Assembly (NCBI GenBank): GCA_027946555.1
Contig: JAPEVC010000144.1
Span: 1-64,000 of the forward strand
DNA length: 64,000 nucleotides
Direction: 5' to 3'
DNA from: Gnomoniopsis sp. IMI 355080
Lineage: Eukaryota; Ascomycota; Sordariomycetes; Diaporthales; Gnomoniaceae
Positions 23,088 to 34,293 of the stretch are shown piece after piece. The notes under the pieces were generated by a model. It was not told the DNA's origin and made no database searches. It was given only the letters and a program-made list of their open reading frames with translations. Made by a program: the position numbers and the translations under genes. How positions within the stretch are numbered: position 1 is the first letter of the stretch; the number at the start of each line of letters is the position of its first letter.

Positions 23088-23851
23088 ATGGATATCCGAA
23101 TTCTAAAGCCATCCGACCTTCCGCTCATTCAACACGCCAACCTCGAAAACCTTCCCGAGAACTATTTCCTCAAGTACTACCTCTACCACGCGCTATCATG
23201 GCCGCAGCTCTCCTTCGTCGCCGTCGACGTCGCCCGGCCAAAGAAAACTCCATATGACTACCCCAAGATCGTCGGCTACGTGTTGGCCAAGATGGAGGAG
23301 GAGCCCACCGACGGTGTGCAACACGGCCACATCACCAGCTTAAGTGTCATGCGCACGCATCGGAGGTTGGGAATTGCTGAGAAGCTGATGCGGCAATCTC
23401 GTAAGTCACACAGGAAGGAAAAGGGCATTCCACATGAGGTGAAGAGGCCTACTGACTGGTCTCCAAAATAGAATTAGCAATGGTCGAGTCGTTTGGTGCA
23501 CACTACGTCTCGCTGCATGTGCGTGTGTCCAACGGCGCCGCCATCCATTTGTACAAGGACACCCTCGGCTTCCAGAACGAGAAAACTGAGAAGGCTTACT
23601 ACGCTGATGGCGAGGACGCTTACAGCATGCGCCTGGATCTGAGCTCCATCCGCGAGCAGATCCAGGACGAAGCCGACAGCGAGGGGGTCGACGAGGGCGA
23701 GGCTGTGGGTGACGTAGGCAGTGACCCGGCCAAGAAGAAGACCAAGAAGAAGGCGGCCGGAAATGGGGAAAAGGACAAGAGGAAGGTGAAGGTTGGAAGG
23801 GGTCTGGGTGTTGGCGAGCTGGTTGAAAAGAACGAGGCGAAACAGCCATAA
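23088..23851 (+). CDS. ARD1: NatA N-terminal acetyltransferase catalytic subunit (Ard1/Naa10)
   Basis: Two exons, 23088-23400 and 23472-23851, with a 71-bp intron (GTAAGT/TAG) give 230 residues. The protein begins MDIRILKPSDLPLIQHANLENLPENYFLKYY, as in eukaryotic Naa10. The GNAT fold follows with ITSLSVMRTHRRLGIAEKLM, where RRLGIA (residues 92-97) is the acetyl-CoA pyrophosphate-binding loop. After the splice junction come YVSLHVRVSNGAAIHLY and the LGF..EKTEKAYYADGEDAYSM segment. The tail is acidic and then Lys-rich (KKKTKKK). Known role: with Naa15 it acetylates N-termini beginning Ser/Ala/Thr/Gly after Met removal, at the ribosome. The length is typical for fungal orthologs. Confidence 0.96.
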
Positions 23852-24758
23852 AGAGAGGCACTACGAAGGAACTCGCGTTGACACAAAATTGGGCCCCTCT
23901 TAGGCCCACTCACCACGCTGATTGCCCTGGACGACCGCATGTACTGGCAATCCGGAAAACCCCAGGAAATCGAAAACAACGTGCCGTATAGGAGTTATGC
24001 GACCTCCGCATCGACAGTGCGACATTGGTACGTCCGGGTCAATATGAGTATAAAGAGTCTAGCAGACACAATTCAGTAAACATCTCGACATAGGCGCCCT
24101 TGTGGTCCTGTTGAACGAAGCATCAGTGAGCACGGAGCCTTCGGAATTGGTTCCACTGACCCTGAAATTAGCAGAACCAGAGTGCGAGCAGGTGACTGGA
24201 AGTGTGGGTTTCACGTTCCGCTCACGCCAGTATCGCCATTGAGGTCCCGCTCAAAGGTTGAGTCGGACTTGTTTATATGTTCGGAACCCACATACAAAAC
24301 GACAAAGGGCGAACAAGTCATCCGGCTGCAACGCTTTCAATCAATCTGGTTCTCGGCAGATTTCAAAGCCTACTTCCGTGCTTTTCTGGGTAATCCCATG
24401 TGTCTGCTACTAGTAAACTATATGGTACTGGCCTACAATCCGCTCGCGGTATTTGTCCCAGACAATCGTCGATCCCCTGGATCAGGATGGCCGTTCAAGT
24501 ATAGTTGCATACAGGTCTGCGCTTGTATTGGTGGTGGTCGCACTGTAAGCAAGCACGAACATGGGCTTTTTCTCTGAGCCATCATCAAGTTGGGAAACAT
24601 ATCTAAGTTCAATTGCGTTGCCCGGTTCGATGGTTGCAAGGGAAGCCTCTGATATTGATTGTAGATGTGTCAGATCATGCCTTCACCACATTGACTATAA
24701 GAAATGATTGTACACCGTCAGCGAAGGGTATCTTGAAACTTCATACTCCCTGATCGGT
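23852..24758. other. Intergenic, convergent 3' ends
   Basis: This lies between ARD1 (+) and the minus-strand PY/Arg-rich gene. A 131-codon plus frame (24182-24577) has no domain features and is not counted as a gene. Confidence 0.5.
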
Positions 24759-27311
24759 TTATGCTCCAGATTCCTCAGCCATCATGAGCTCTTTAGCATA
24801 TTGCTCATCAGCATCAATAGTCAGCCTATTGACAGTCCTCTCGAGATCCTCTATCTCGGCGAGTTGTTGAGCCAAAGTCGACGCACCAGACTTTTTATCG
24901 GGATCAGTCTTCTCAGACGTCTCTGCTGGTGCCTGATCCTCAGTACACACAGACAGCTGATCCAGCTTCTCATGCAGTAGTACTTTCTTCGCCTCCAGCT
25001 CACGATACATTCCCGCCGAAACAGCATACGGGCCATCTGGGCCCTTTTCATCGTTTTCCACGCCCATTTCCAGACCGCTACATTCGTCTTCACATACAAA
25101 TTGATCAGCTAGATCAGTGTCGCCAGGCCATGCACCCGGGAATCTCTGCTGCCGCTCGTTTGTGGCCTGTACCGAGGTATTCTGGGGTTCAAGACGCTCC
25201 ATACGCCGCCACAGACCATGAACAGCAGGCGGTTGGAACGCTCCGCCTCTTCGTCCGTCGAAGGGGAAACCACCACTGCGTCGAGCGCCGGGGCCAAAGC
25301 CCGCGCCGGGAAATCCTTGATGGCCACCAAATGGACCGTGGCAGCCAAAGGGGCCATGTCCGCGTCCAAAGCCCGGCCCGTAATGCGGATGTGCCGGTCC
25401 AAACCCGCGATCATGACATCCACCACCACGGCGATGCCTTGACCCACCGCGCCTCTCCCTCCTCGCCTCTCGCCTAGCCTCTCTTCCCTCGCGCTTCGAA
25501 TCACGGCGCACCTGACGAGCCTCTCGCTTGACCTGTCTCCTCGCGCGTTTCTCTGCCTTGCGCAGAGCCCTCTTCTCCCGGCGAAACTGCCTCCGCGTCG
25601 TCTTCTGCTGTCTCTTGACCTGCTTCCATTGCCCCAGCATCGCGCGGAGCTCTTTCCGCTCCGTAGTGCTGGTCACAATGGCGCCCTTGCTCTGCTTCGC
25701 GGCCTTGATGTTCTCCTTAGCCTCCTTCATGGCCGTTCTTGAGACCACGTTCTCGGGATGCGAGAGCCAGTTCTCAAGGTACGATCGCGCGATGGGAACC
25801 TGGCTGTCTTTGAGGTCATCGTAGTCGGGGAGTGAGCCAATGGAGCTGTCGGAGGAGGAGCTGCTGGAGGAGGAAGACGACGACGACGACGACGACGATG
25901 AGGCGGAGCTTGAGGAGCGGTGACGTGAAGAGATACCCTGTCTAGGGTGTCCGCGGCCACGACCACGAGCTTCACCATGGTGGTGAGGTCCATGATCGGT
26001 TTCGTCGTATTTCGCATCGTGGGTCGCAAAGTGGTCACGTTGCTCGAAGTTGGGAGGAGGTGCTGGGTGCGGAAAGTTGTAGCCAGAAGTCATTGGCATT
26101 GGAGGTATTGTTGACATGGGCGGCATCGGAGGCATTGGTGGCATTGGTGGATGATCATGTAGGCCTGGAGGAGGAGGGGCAGACGGTGACTGTCCCCTTG
26201 GTCGCGGACTGGGCCCCCCAAAGAGGTCACGACCATGGAGACTCAAGCCTCTGTCATCTGCCACCATACCCCCCAGTCTCAAGCCTCTAGAGTCAGCCAC
26301 GAACCTGTCACCGATGCGGATCTGATCGTTGTCAATGGACACTTGTCCAATCCGAAGACCACGGTTCGTTGTCTCAAAATGAGGTAGAGACCGCCACCAT
26401 CTGCTCTCACTCCCCGCTCGCTGCTGATCTGGACGGAAGCTGGTGGTGTTGTTAAAGGACTGGTCCCATGAGCCCGGCATACGTGGTTCATCTTGGGCGG
26501 CGGATGCCTGCTCGATGTGGATGGTCATTCCTCGAGGCCCAAAGAAGCCATCGTTCCATTCGCGCAGAGTTTCATTGACACTCTGACTTCGGTGCTCGTC
26601 CAAGCGGATCTGCTCGAGCTGGGCGACGACAGGACTTCTATTTTCCGACGGTATACCATTCTTTTCACTTTGTGCGGATCGAGCCTCGTTTTCACTGTCG
26701 ATACCCTCCGCCCGGAGCTTCCTATCGATTACGGCCTCGTTACTCTCCACCACGTGATTGGGTAGGAGATAATTCAAGAAAGTCTGCCAGTCATCTGGCC
26801 TAACGTCCCTGCTCGCCCACTCCTGCTGGTAGGGGAAGTCCGTGACAGAGTTCCCCGGCCTGACGGTGATAACATGCCGCAACTCTCGATGCGGATCAAG
26901 GCCAGCGGCCACTGGTCTTGACTCGAAGTAGGCCTCTGCTGAGACACTTGAGAGATGGTCTGACGCAGCGCTTCTGTAATTCTGCAAATCGTTCGGGTAG
27001 CTCGGGCTCAAAAGACTGTCATTGCTGCCGGCTGAATTTGAGCTGGGGAACGGTTGTATGTTCGAATGAGCGCTGGGTGGGGTCAACGGTGGCGTGTAGA
27101 TGACCTCGCTGCTCGAGGCTGCGGATGAGGCATCGTCATGATTAACGGTCCCAATGCTCAGGCTGTTATGTGACGCCGTGCGCGGACGGATGGGTAAGTT
27201 TTGTGATTGTCCTAGAACGGGCGAGCGTCCGGCGGAAGTAGAGTATATGTCTGTTTCTGAGTACGGCGGTGGAGGGACATCAATCGGTAGGTCGTCTATG
27301 TGTGGTGTCAT
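24759..27311 (-). CDS. Large low-complexity protein with PY motif and Arg-rich coiled segment, unknown function
   Basis: Single open frame of 850 residues from the Met at 27311; the frame is open 22 codons further upstream. I recognise no named domain. In order: an N-terminal PPPPYSETDIY, which is a PPxY ligand for WW domains such as those of Rsp5/Nedd4 ligases; a Ser/Asn-rich region; DDWQTFLNYLLP and LREWNDGFFGPRGMTI, the most globular-looking parts; short GLRIG/GLRLGG repeats; a Pro/Met repeat (PPMPPMPPM); and a run of about 20 Ser. Then comes a long, highly charged RREKRALRKAEKRARRQVKR-type helix, an HGPFGCHGPFGGH-type Gly/His stretch, and a C-terminal coiled coil (LAQQLAEIEDLERTVNRLT). 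The composition suggests a scaffold or RNA/membrane-associated disordered protein, which is inference only. Length, codon bias and the absence of stops make it a convincing gene. Confidence 0.8.
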   Translation of the reverse strand: MTPHIDDLPIDVPPPPYSETDIYSTSAGRSPVLGQSQNLPIRPRTASHNSLSIGTVNHDDASSAASSSEVIYTPPLTPPSAHSNIQPFPSSNSAGSNDSLLSPSYPNDLQNYRSAASDHLSSVSAEAYFESRPVAAGLDPHRELRHVITVRPGNSVTDFPYQQEWASRDVRPDDWQTFLNYLLPNHVVESNEAVIDRKLRAEGIDSENEARSAQSEKNGIPSENRSPVVAQLEQIRLDEHRSQSVNETLREWNDGFFGPRGMTIHIEQASAAQDEPRMPGSWDQSFNNTTSFRPDQQRAGSESRWWRSLPHFETTNRGLRIGQVSIDNDQIRIGDRFVADSRGLRLGGMVADDRGLSLHGRDLFGGPSPRPRGQSPSAPPPPGLHDHPPMPPMPPMPPMSTIPPMPMTSGYNFPHPAPPPNFEQRDHFATHDAKYDETDHGPHHHGEARGRGRGHPRQGISSRHRSSSSASSSSSSSSSSSSSSSSSDSSIGSLPDYDDLKDSQVPIARSYLENWLSHPENVVSRTAMKEAKENIKAAKQSKGAIVTSTTERKELRAMLGQWKQVKRQQKTTRRQFRREKRALRKAEKRARRQVKREARQVRRDSKREGREARREARRERRGGSRHRRGGGCHDRGFGPAHPHYGPGFGRGHGPFGCHGPFGGHQGFPGAGFGPGARRSGGFPFDGRRGGAFQPPAVHGLWRRMERLEPQNTSVQATNERQQRFPGAWPGDTDLADQFVCEDECSGLEMGVENDEKGPDGPYAVSAGMYRELEAKKVLLHEKLDQLSVCTEDQAPAETSEKTDPDKKSGASTLAQQLAEIEDLERTVNRLTIDADEQYAKELMMAEESGA
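25845..25920 (-). repeat. Serine-codon microsatellite
   Basis: TCG/TCC/AGC repeats on the minus strand encode an uninterrupted stretch of about 20 Ser in the gene at 24759-27311. On the plus strand it shows as GAC/GAG repeats. Confidence 0.8.
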
Positions 27312-28505
27312 GATGCGATTCTTGGTGATGGGCGAAGATGACACGGAAACGTAGGTTAGGCTGATCGCTGGTATCACAAGCTAGAGTGGGAGAGGTATGA
27401 AAATCTGCTGGATGGATTCACTTGAAGACTAACAGCACAGAGAGGAGAAGATGAGTAGAAAGACCAACTACGTAGACTTCGGGCAGTATCCCTACTAGTA
27501 AATAACACGCGTGGATGTATCTGCAGATGTCATCACTCAGCCCAGCGGCCTGGCAATACTGCCTTGTCAGAGCAGCCTCGGCCAAAAGTGATATCTGAAG
27601 TCGGAATAAGCTCATTGGGGACCCTTGTAGCAAGTGCTACGTGGAGGTGGGATGGCCCATGCAGGCAAGTTGTAAGACGGACCCTCCATTTGAGCGGCCT
27701 CCAGATGGGCGGCTCGGACGGAACAGGGCAGGGCTCAGTGGGACTGACGACTTGGCCTTGCGAAGCTTCGAAGAACAATGTCCAATTAGCTCGGCAGATC
27801 CCCCACACCTCAGGCATCAAGATGACTCTGATGAGTCTGACCTGCAGCCGTGGTCTTGGAGCTGACGCGGCCCCTCAAGGCAACAGCACTGCGCAGATGA
27901 TTTTGACTATGCTGGCTAGACTGTGGCTTCTTTGGAGTATCGGACAAGATTCTTCAGATTCTTCAGAAGCTTCTACTATTTTCGAGAGAGGAGGGTTGGT
28001 AACATGAAGCTGGGCACCGTTATTGTTGGCTGGTAGCGCCGAGTCGGCGCCGATATGCTTTCTGACATGTGATTCGCAGCATTTACTATATGGTTCTTCT
28101 AACATGTTGAGTTTGGTATCATACTACTACTACTAGACACTATGTACCACATGTTGAAGACTCCGCCTCTAATCCGTTGCTCTTGCGAATCGAACCGTAA
28201 TTTACATTGGACAAGTTGTCCGTCATGATTCTCCTCTAGCAATCGCCGACCGAACCCTGAGGGAAACCTGGTTCAGCGCTGATGGTATCGTTGGACGGTA
28301 AGAACAATGACTCCGTACCTGCTTTTGCCTTACCCTTTCCCTTGCGAATGCGAATGAACCTGGAAATTAAACCTTATTTGGACACCGTAAACATCAATCG
28401 CTCGGCCTTCCCTGCGCTGCCTAGAGCTGGTACGAGGCCCACAATATGAATGCTCCTCCTCCACAGCTCTTGTGCATGGTGTGACCCCTGTAGCGAAGCC
28501 TAGAC
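27312..28505. other. Intergenic upstream of the PY/Arg-rich gene
   Basis: Promoter of the 24759-27311 gene plus the 3' region of the eIF2B-beta gene. Short frames at 27564-28007 overlap each other and look like chance. Confidence 0.5.
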
Positions 28506-29907
28506 TCACTCCTCCTCGGTAAGGTCCACGTCTTCGATCCTGTAATGATCGCCTATGATACCTTGAAGATGATCGCGCGTATGTGGCCCCCTGATCAGAT
28601 GGTCAGCGACTGTGTTTGCAGAGAATCATTATTGTAGACTCACAGGTTTGTGATGTAGAAGTCGATCAAGTCCGGCTTGATGTACTCCGTAAGGAGGATT
28701 CTGATATTGATTCCGTTCATGTCTCCATACCGGCTCATGTTAGGACCTCCAATGTCGGCGAGGGTATCCAAGTCAGGCACATCCTGAGGACAAAGTTTGT
28801 ACACCGCGCCCAGGACAATGACGGTCCTGTTGGCGATGTGAGCGGATCTTGCGATCCTCGTCACACCAGCGTCGACGACCACTGCGCCGCAGGGTGCGAT
28901 AGCTCTGGCGTTGAGCACGACCGTGTTGACTCTGGACATGTGCGCAGAGACGCTCCCAGCAAGAACCATAGAGTCAACATTGAGCTTCCTCAACTGCTCG
29001 CGGAAATTTGACGTCTTCTTGTACTCCTCGGCTTGCTTGGGGCTGTCCAGGCCAATGAGGACTGTGAACCTCCTCCTCTTTGCCGCAGCAAGCAAGAACT
29101 TCTCCACCGTCGAGTTCGGTTTGTAGATCAGAACAGTGGACCCAGGAAGAATCTGAGGCTCGGCGTACGCGGCGATCTGCTCGTCCGCAGAGGCGATTTC
29201 GTCTTTGAGCTCTCCAATTCCGTCGAGGACCTCCTCGCGCAGTGCGGTGATATTGGCGACCTGCGTATGTGACATGGGCGTAGAAGAACCTGAACCCCTA
29301 CCAAAGGGCGACCCTACTAAGCTTGCCAAAGCCGACGGCGAGTCATTGAGCATATTAAACATCGACTTCGGTACGTGGAAGGAGCCTGTAGACGCCAAGG
29401 TCATGAGACGTGGAGGTGGCCGTGGAGGGGGCGAGGTAGCACCGGAGCCTGGAGGGCTCGAGATGGCTGCATGATGCTGGGGCTCGTCACCCGGTAGGTT
29501 TGACATGTCGGATACGGAGTCATCGCCGTTGCCTGCTCTGTCCTCCTCGGCCTCGGAGCGGATCAGGTACAAGACGCGGCGAACGAGGTTGCCGATGACG
29601 AGTTCCTTGGGTCGGGCAAGAACGAGCTTCTTTCCCACGTCATGGACACGCTGAAGGAGGTGGTCCACGGAGGTCCACTTGGACTTTGAGACGACATGAA
29701 GGAGAAGGTTGGCGGTCGCAATGGCGCATTGTTCGGGATCGTTGATTTGTCGTCTCCTCAAAAGGCTGCAGAGAGCACAGAAGCTTGTCAGTAGCTGCGG
29801 ACAGACGAGAGTGAGCTCGCTACTCACGCTGCCAGTGACTCGATCGAGGCGTCCACAGGTCGACTCTTAAGCGACTTGAGAAAAGTCGCCAAGTTGGGCG
29901 ACGCCAT
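28506..29907 (-). CDS. GCD7: Translation initiation factor eIF2B subunit beta (Gcd7)
   Basis: Three exons, 29907-29828, 29765-28644 and 28590-28506, with introns of 62 and 53 bp, give 428 residues. The N-terminal helical part reads MASPNLATFLKSLKSRPVDA, LLRRRQINDPEQCAIATANL. After a Ser/Pro-rich linker the Rossmann-like IF-2B domain contains ILPGSTVLIYKPNSTVEKFL, NVDSMVLAGSVSAHMSRVN, CGAVVVDAGVTRIARSAHIA and VIVLGAVYKLCPQD. The last exon supplies the C-terminal GDHYRIEDVDLTEEE, matching the family's acidic end. Role: regulatory subunit of the GDP-GTP exchange factor for eIF2, part of the phospho-eIF2 sensing core with alpha and delta. The last intron lies directly after IDFYITNL; without splicing the protein would lack its final 28 residues. 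Confidence 0.95.
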
Positions 29908-30384
29908 CGTTATGACAGCTGGCTGAGAGGTTGGGTATAGGTTTCGGGGCGGGTGAGCGTTTGTGGTAGGTTGTTGAAAGAATTAAATTGGCTTTAGTAT
30001 TGTTCGTTTCTACATTGAAGTGAGTCAATCGACATCCCACCAGAATTCAGAACCCCGCCAAAAACCCCGGACCACAGATCCCTGTAAGAACTACGTACCT
30101 ATCCGTACAGCTCGCTAACCCACATTTCGTGCTCTCAGGTAAGGAAACAATGATACCCTCTGTATAATATACCTTGGAAGCCTATGTAAAGTACCTACCT
30201 CGTCAAAAGGCAACAAACAAATATGTGTCAACTACTGTTCGAAATCAATAACGGAAGGGATATTGTAGATACTGTGTCAATTGATATGCTATGAAAAAGG
30301 TATTCCACCTCTAAAGGCAAGCTGAGCCCATATTCCCCATGAGCGCCAATGGCCCCCAGTCCTTTTCACTGATGCAATGATTCT
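29908..30384. other. Short intergenic region
   Basis: Holds the eIF2B-beta promoter and the 3' UTR of the acyl-CoA dehydrogenase fusion. No further feature was seen. Confidence 0.5.
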
Positions 30385-31990
30385 TTACAATTTCTCCTTT
30401 GGCATGAACTTCATCGCCTGTCTGACACCCAGATCGCCCAAGACTTCCTCGGCACCACCCTAAAAAGACAAGGTTAGTCCCGATAATCGCAAAAATACAG
30501 AACAAGAGGAAAAGACTTACGAGGATGGCATCGAATTTGTACCCCCTATTGAAGTTCTCAATGACACGGCCCATGCCGGACTGCGTCAGTCCACGGCCAC
30601 CCCAGATTTGCACCGACTCATCCGCAATCTCATGCGCCATTCTCGTGCAGCTCATCTTGAGCAACCCAATGGGTCCACCGAGGTGCTTGGACTGCTCCGA
30701 GTAAGGCATGTTGCACATCTGGTAGGTAATCGTCTCCAACCATGACTGGTGTGCCTCGACTAGGGCAATCATCTTGGCCAGCTTCAAGCGAATGACCGGC
30801 TGGTCGATCAGTCGCTTGCCAAACACGATTCTCTGGTGCGCCCACTTCAGACTCTCCTCGACGATCGTCCGCGAGTATCGCACGACCGCACAGCACATGG
30901 TCCACCGCTCATGGTTGAAGTTGGAGAGAACAACGTAAATACCTTGGTTCTCCTTTCCAAGAAGGTTCTCCACGGGCACCTTGACGTTATCGAATGTGAT
31001 AAAAGTCGTGCCGGCTGCGGTCGAGTAACTCGTCTTGATCAGCTTGGTCTCGACGCCCTCGCCCCGCTCGATGAGCAGCACGCTCAAGCCCTTTTCGGTC
31101 TGCACCGCCGTGACGAAGTAGTCAGAGAAGACACCGTTGGTGATCCACTTCTTGGTGCCGTTGACAATATAGTGCTTCCCATCCGCCGTCTTCTTGGCAG
31201 TCGTCCGCAGTCTCGCGACGTCACTGCCTGCAAATGCTTCGGTGATGGCCAGGCAAATCTTCTTCTTGCCGCTGAAAACGTCCTCCGAGACTCTTTTCTT
31301 CAGAGGGTCCTTGGCGTAGTTCAGGATGACGGATTGCCCGATCGCCATTCCAGCCATGTTCCCGTCTTGGAAGCCTCTGGCAGACGCCCGAGTCATCTCC
31401 TGTGCCAAAATGAGGTCGTGGAAATAATCAAATTCCTCGGCCTTGACAGCACCATCCAACAGGTTGGGTGCATCCTTCAGGTGTGGACCCGGGCCCATCC
31501 GCATGTGCAAGAGACCAGACTTGGCGTAGCGGTCAATGAGCTCCTGGCTAATGTATTTGCCATCCTTCTCCCTAGCCTGCGCCTCAGGTGTGATGTACAA
31601 GTCGGTGAACTTCCTCACAGCCTTCTGAAGACTCAGATGACTGGCGTTGTAGTAGGGGCTCTTGAACTGTGGCGTGAGCCACAGCGGCTCGGCGTAGGGC
31701 ACCTTGCTGAGCTCGCCGGGGCCAGGGTTGACAACCTGGGGCTTCTCGCCCTCGATGGTGCCAATCGCGAGCTCGGCATACTTGCCGGTCAAAACCTCGT
31801 GCCTGTGCAGATTGTAGAAGGCCTCGGTGGCGTCGGTTCCGGCAACCTGGCGCAGCACGGCCTCGCCACCGGGGTGGGCATCGAGGAAGTCGGAGACATC
31901 GTAGACCTTGCTGTCGATGATGAACCAGGTGCTGTCCTCGGTATTGCCCTCCTTCTTCACTTGGGCACGGGTGAATGTCTTTGATGCCAT
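30385..31990 (-). CDS. Cytochrome b5-acyl-CoA dehydrogenase fusion
   Basis: Two exons, 31990-30521 and 30459-30385, with a 61-bp intron give 514 residues. The start at 31990 (MASKTFTRAQVKKEG) places a complete cytochrome b5 domain at residues 5-80: WFIIDSKVYDVSDFLDAHPGG with haem ligand His39, and the second ligand in FYNLHRHEVL (probably His62). Residues 125-510 are an acyl-CoA dehydrogenase: AQEMTRASARGF, the FAD/substrate segment CLAITEAFAGSDVARLRTTA, GTKKWITNG, RIVFGKRLIDQPVIR, WGGRGLTQSGMGRVIE and the C-terminal GGAEEVLGDLGVRQAM. This fusion is a known fungal architecture; the natural acyl substrate is not known to me. The protein ends KEKL, reminiscent of but not a canonical PTS1. A much longer upstream frame exists, but the b5 start is the natural one. 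Confidence 0.93.
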
Positions 31991-32481
31991 TGTGAGGAGG
32001 GTACGTATGGCACACGTGTACGTCGAGGATCGGGGATCAAGGGCGGTACTTTCTTCCAGCAAAAACGGGTGGCACGACCGAGGCAAGATAATGAATGGTC
32101 TCTGAAGTGGACACACAACTATCTCAATGGATCGAGATAGAGTACAGAATGAAACGAAGACAGATGATCTGGTATCACCCAAGGCCTGAGAAACAGAAGG
32201 AGGAAAGATGAACGGGAACCATGGTAGTTCCCCAGGTCGCGCGGATGACCACGAATACTGAACAATCGAGTTGCCTCGGCTGTCAGTCTCAGGCCTTGCC
32301 GTTCTGGTGGTGTCCAAAACTTGGGGAGATTATTTTGCAGGGAATGCCATTGGCTATAGCCCCCAGCACGACCCTGGTCTTCCCCACGGTCCCGCGGACG
32401 AGGTCCTGTCATCCGCGGCGCTGGACCGTGAACCTAGTATCCGTACCTACCATTACCCGGGCACCGTGGAACCTCGACACT

Positions 32482-32491
32482 TACCTAGGTA
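32482..32491. repeat. TACCTAGGTA palindrome
   Basis: A perfect 10-bp palindrome. An identical copy lies at 63475-63484, with CCTAGGTA cores at 38600-38607 and 39967-39974. Confidence 0.7.
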
Positions 32492-33349
32492 CAGAGGTAC
32501 TTGTGCCTAGAGGCTCCCGAAGTAGACTCTTTCCAGGGTGCCTCGATTCTGACGTGGTAATGCTGCCGGTCTACTACTCTCGCTGGTCAGAATTTACGTG
32601 TCAATGTCAAGGCTGTATAGACATGGGAGGACATCAAGAAAGTCTTCTATGCCAAGTACTGTACTGTACTTGGACCCTTCGTAGGTACTGCGGTAGGTAG
32701 ACCCTGGCAAGCTTGCCCTGTCATGTCTGAGCATGTGAATATGTAGTGGGATTCTCGACACTTTATATCATCTTCCCATGCTCAGAAACGTCGTGTAACC
32801 TCTTTTGTTTCCCGCGAGTCCTGAAATTGGCCATCACTTCCCACCCAACTTGCTTCGGAAGCAGGACAGAATACCCTTCTGATTAGCAGACTTGTCACTG
32901 GACACTTTGCAAGGCGGATAATAATAAGTGGGGAATCATTGCCCAGGATGTGGCCCTGGGCACTTAATCGGCTGGGCGACGGTCGTCTTTTTGCTCGGCT
33001 CGTTACGAAGTGTTCCCCAGGACAATCACGGCACTCAGACAGCCTGCATATTGCGAGAACCAGCTTTATTCAGGAATAACTGTTAGAGCCAGGGCAAAGA
33101 GGTGCATTCACGTCTCTTGTAGATCTCCTTAGCTTTCCATCGATCCCGGCTCTCACAGGATTAATCCCAAAACTCCCACTTTCTATGACCGTCAGGAACT
33201 TCCTCGTCCACTCGATCCTCAGATCATTTCCAGCTGCTCGTAATTGGTACGTTCTAAGTCTTCTTCTATTCTTTCAGGCTCTTTCTGCACTTTTATGTTC
33301 TTTTATAATCCCGCTTTCCCATGCACGGCCTCTCCTCGTACCATTCTGT

Positions 33350-33361
33350 CCCCCCCCCCCC
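33350..33361. repeat. C12 homopolymer tract
   Basis: Twelve consecutive C on the plus strand in the intergenic region upstream of the amine oxidase gene. Confidence 0.85.
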
Positions 33362-34293
33362 GGCCCACAAAGTCAGATATCACTTGCAGTATCAAGTCTT
33401 GACCAGCCTGGGCACAAGCACGTATGCATGGCTGCTCACCCACTTTCTATTGGCGCCTCAGATACAGCACCGCAAGTGCGGGTGTGAAGTGTCTCGTGCA
33501 GTGAAGGTCATGCGAATAAAATCCAATGCCACCTCCCTAGGTTAGTTCAACCGGTCTCCCGCCTTGAGTTTCACAACGCACCGTCCCTCGTCCTTGGACT
33601 TGCATGCAGTGGGCGCGCTCCGAGCAAGCAACAGTGCGGCTGGTCACCGGTTCTCCTGAACACGGCCACCCCATTGCGATACTAGATGCTTGAGTACCTA
33701 TCTAGGTATCTCGGTACCTTCTCTACAGAACAAGACCACTGTCCCATCGTTCCATGCTCTAAGCACTCCAGGGTCTCTCATCGGAGAGCCTCAAGATTTC
33801 TGCTATCTGCATAAGAGTCAGTCGAGTGCATGTCGGCGATCTTCAATCTTTCCTCGCCCCCAAAACCTGCCGTCTCGGCCCGACCTAGTAATCTTCACGC
33901 CCGCGTGCAGGACATCCTCGGATTATCATCAAGCCACATACTTCATCTTTTGCGACTCAGGATCGTTCACCTTACATCACATATACCTCTCTTCTCCGAT
34001 ATACGAGCAGTCTTTTCCCGCCTTGCAACAGCAGGGAAACGATCTCGCTTTGACTTGTTCAATGCTGCCACTTCACAACAGCACCCCGGCGATAGACTAT
34101 TACACCGGGAATTTCCTGCAGCCACCAGAACCGTACCTAAGTATTCAACAAGTTCAAGATGGATGCTTACTCTATGACTTTTACTAGTCCTAGCCTTCGG
34201 CACGTGTCCCGAATCTACCAGGATCTCAGATCAATACACTTCCAGAGTATATCCGGTGTAACATCAATATCTTCGGGAAAACCACAGAGTACC

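Larger units (their letters stand above)
31991..34293. other. Intergenic, divergent promoters of the b5-ACAD and amine oxidase genes
   Basis: A 2.3-kb region. It contains the palindrome TACCTAGGTA at 32482-32491, further GGTAC/CCTAG fragments around 32500-32700 and 33690-33720, and a 12-base C tract at 33350-33361. Open frames here are short and unrecognised. Confidence 0.5.

Noticed and set aside
28175..28200. GGTTCGATTCG-like B box on the minus strand
   Set aside because: The flanking T-arm does not pair and no A box sits at the right distance.
30836..31984. 382-codon plus-strand frame
   Set aside because: Exact antisense shadow of the cytochrome b5-acyl-CoA dehydrogenase gene.
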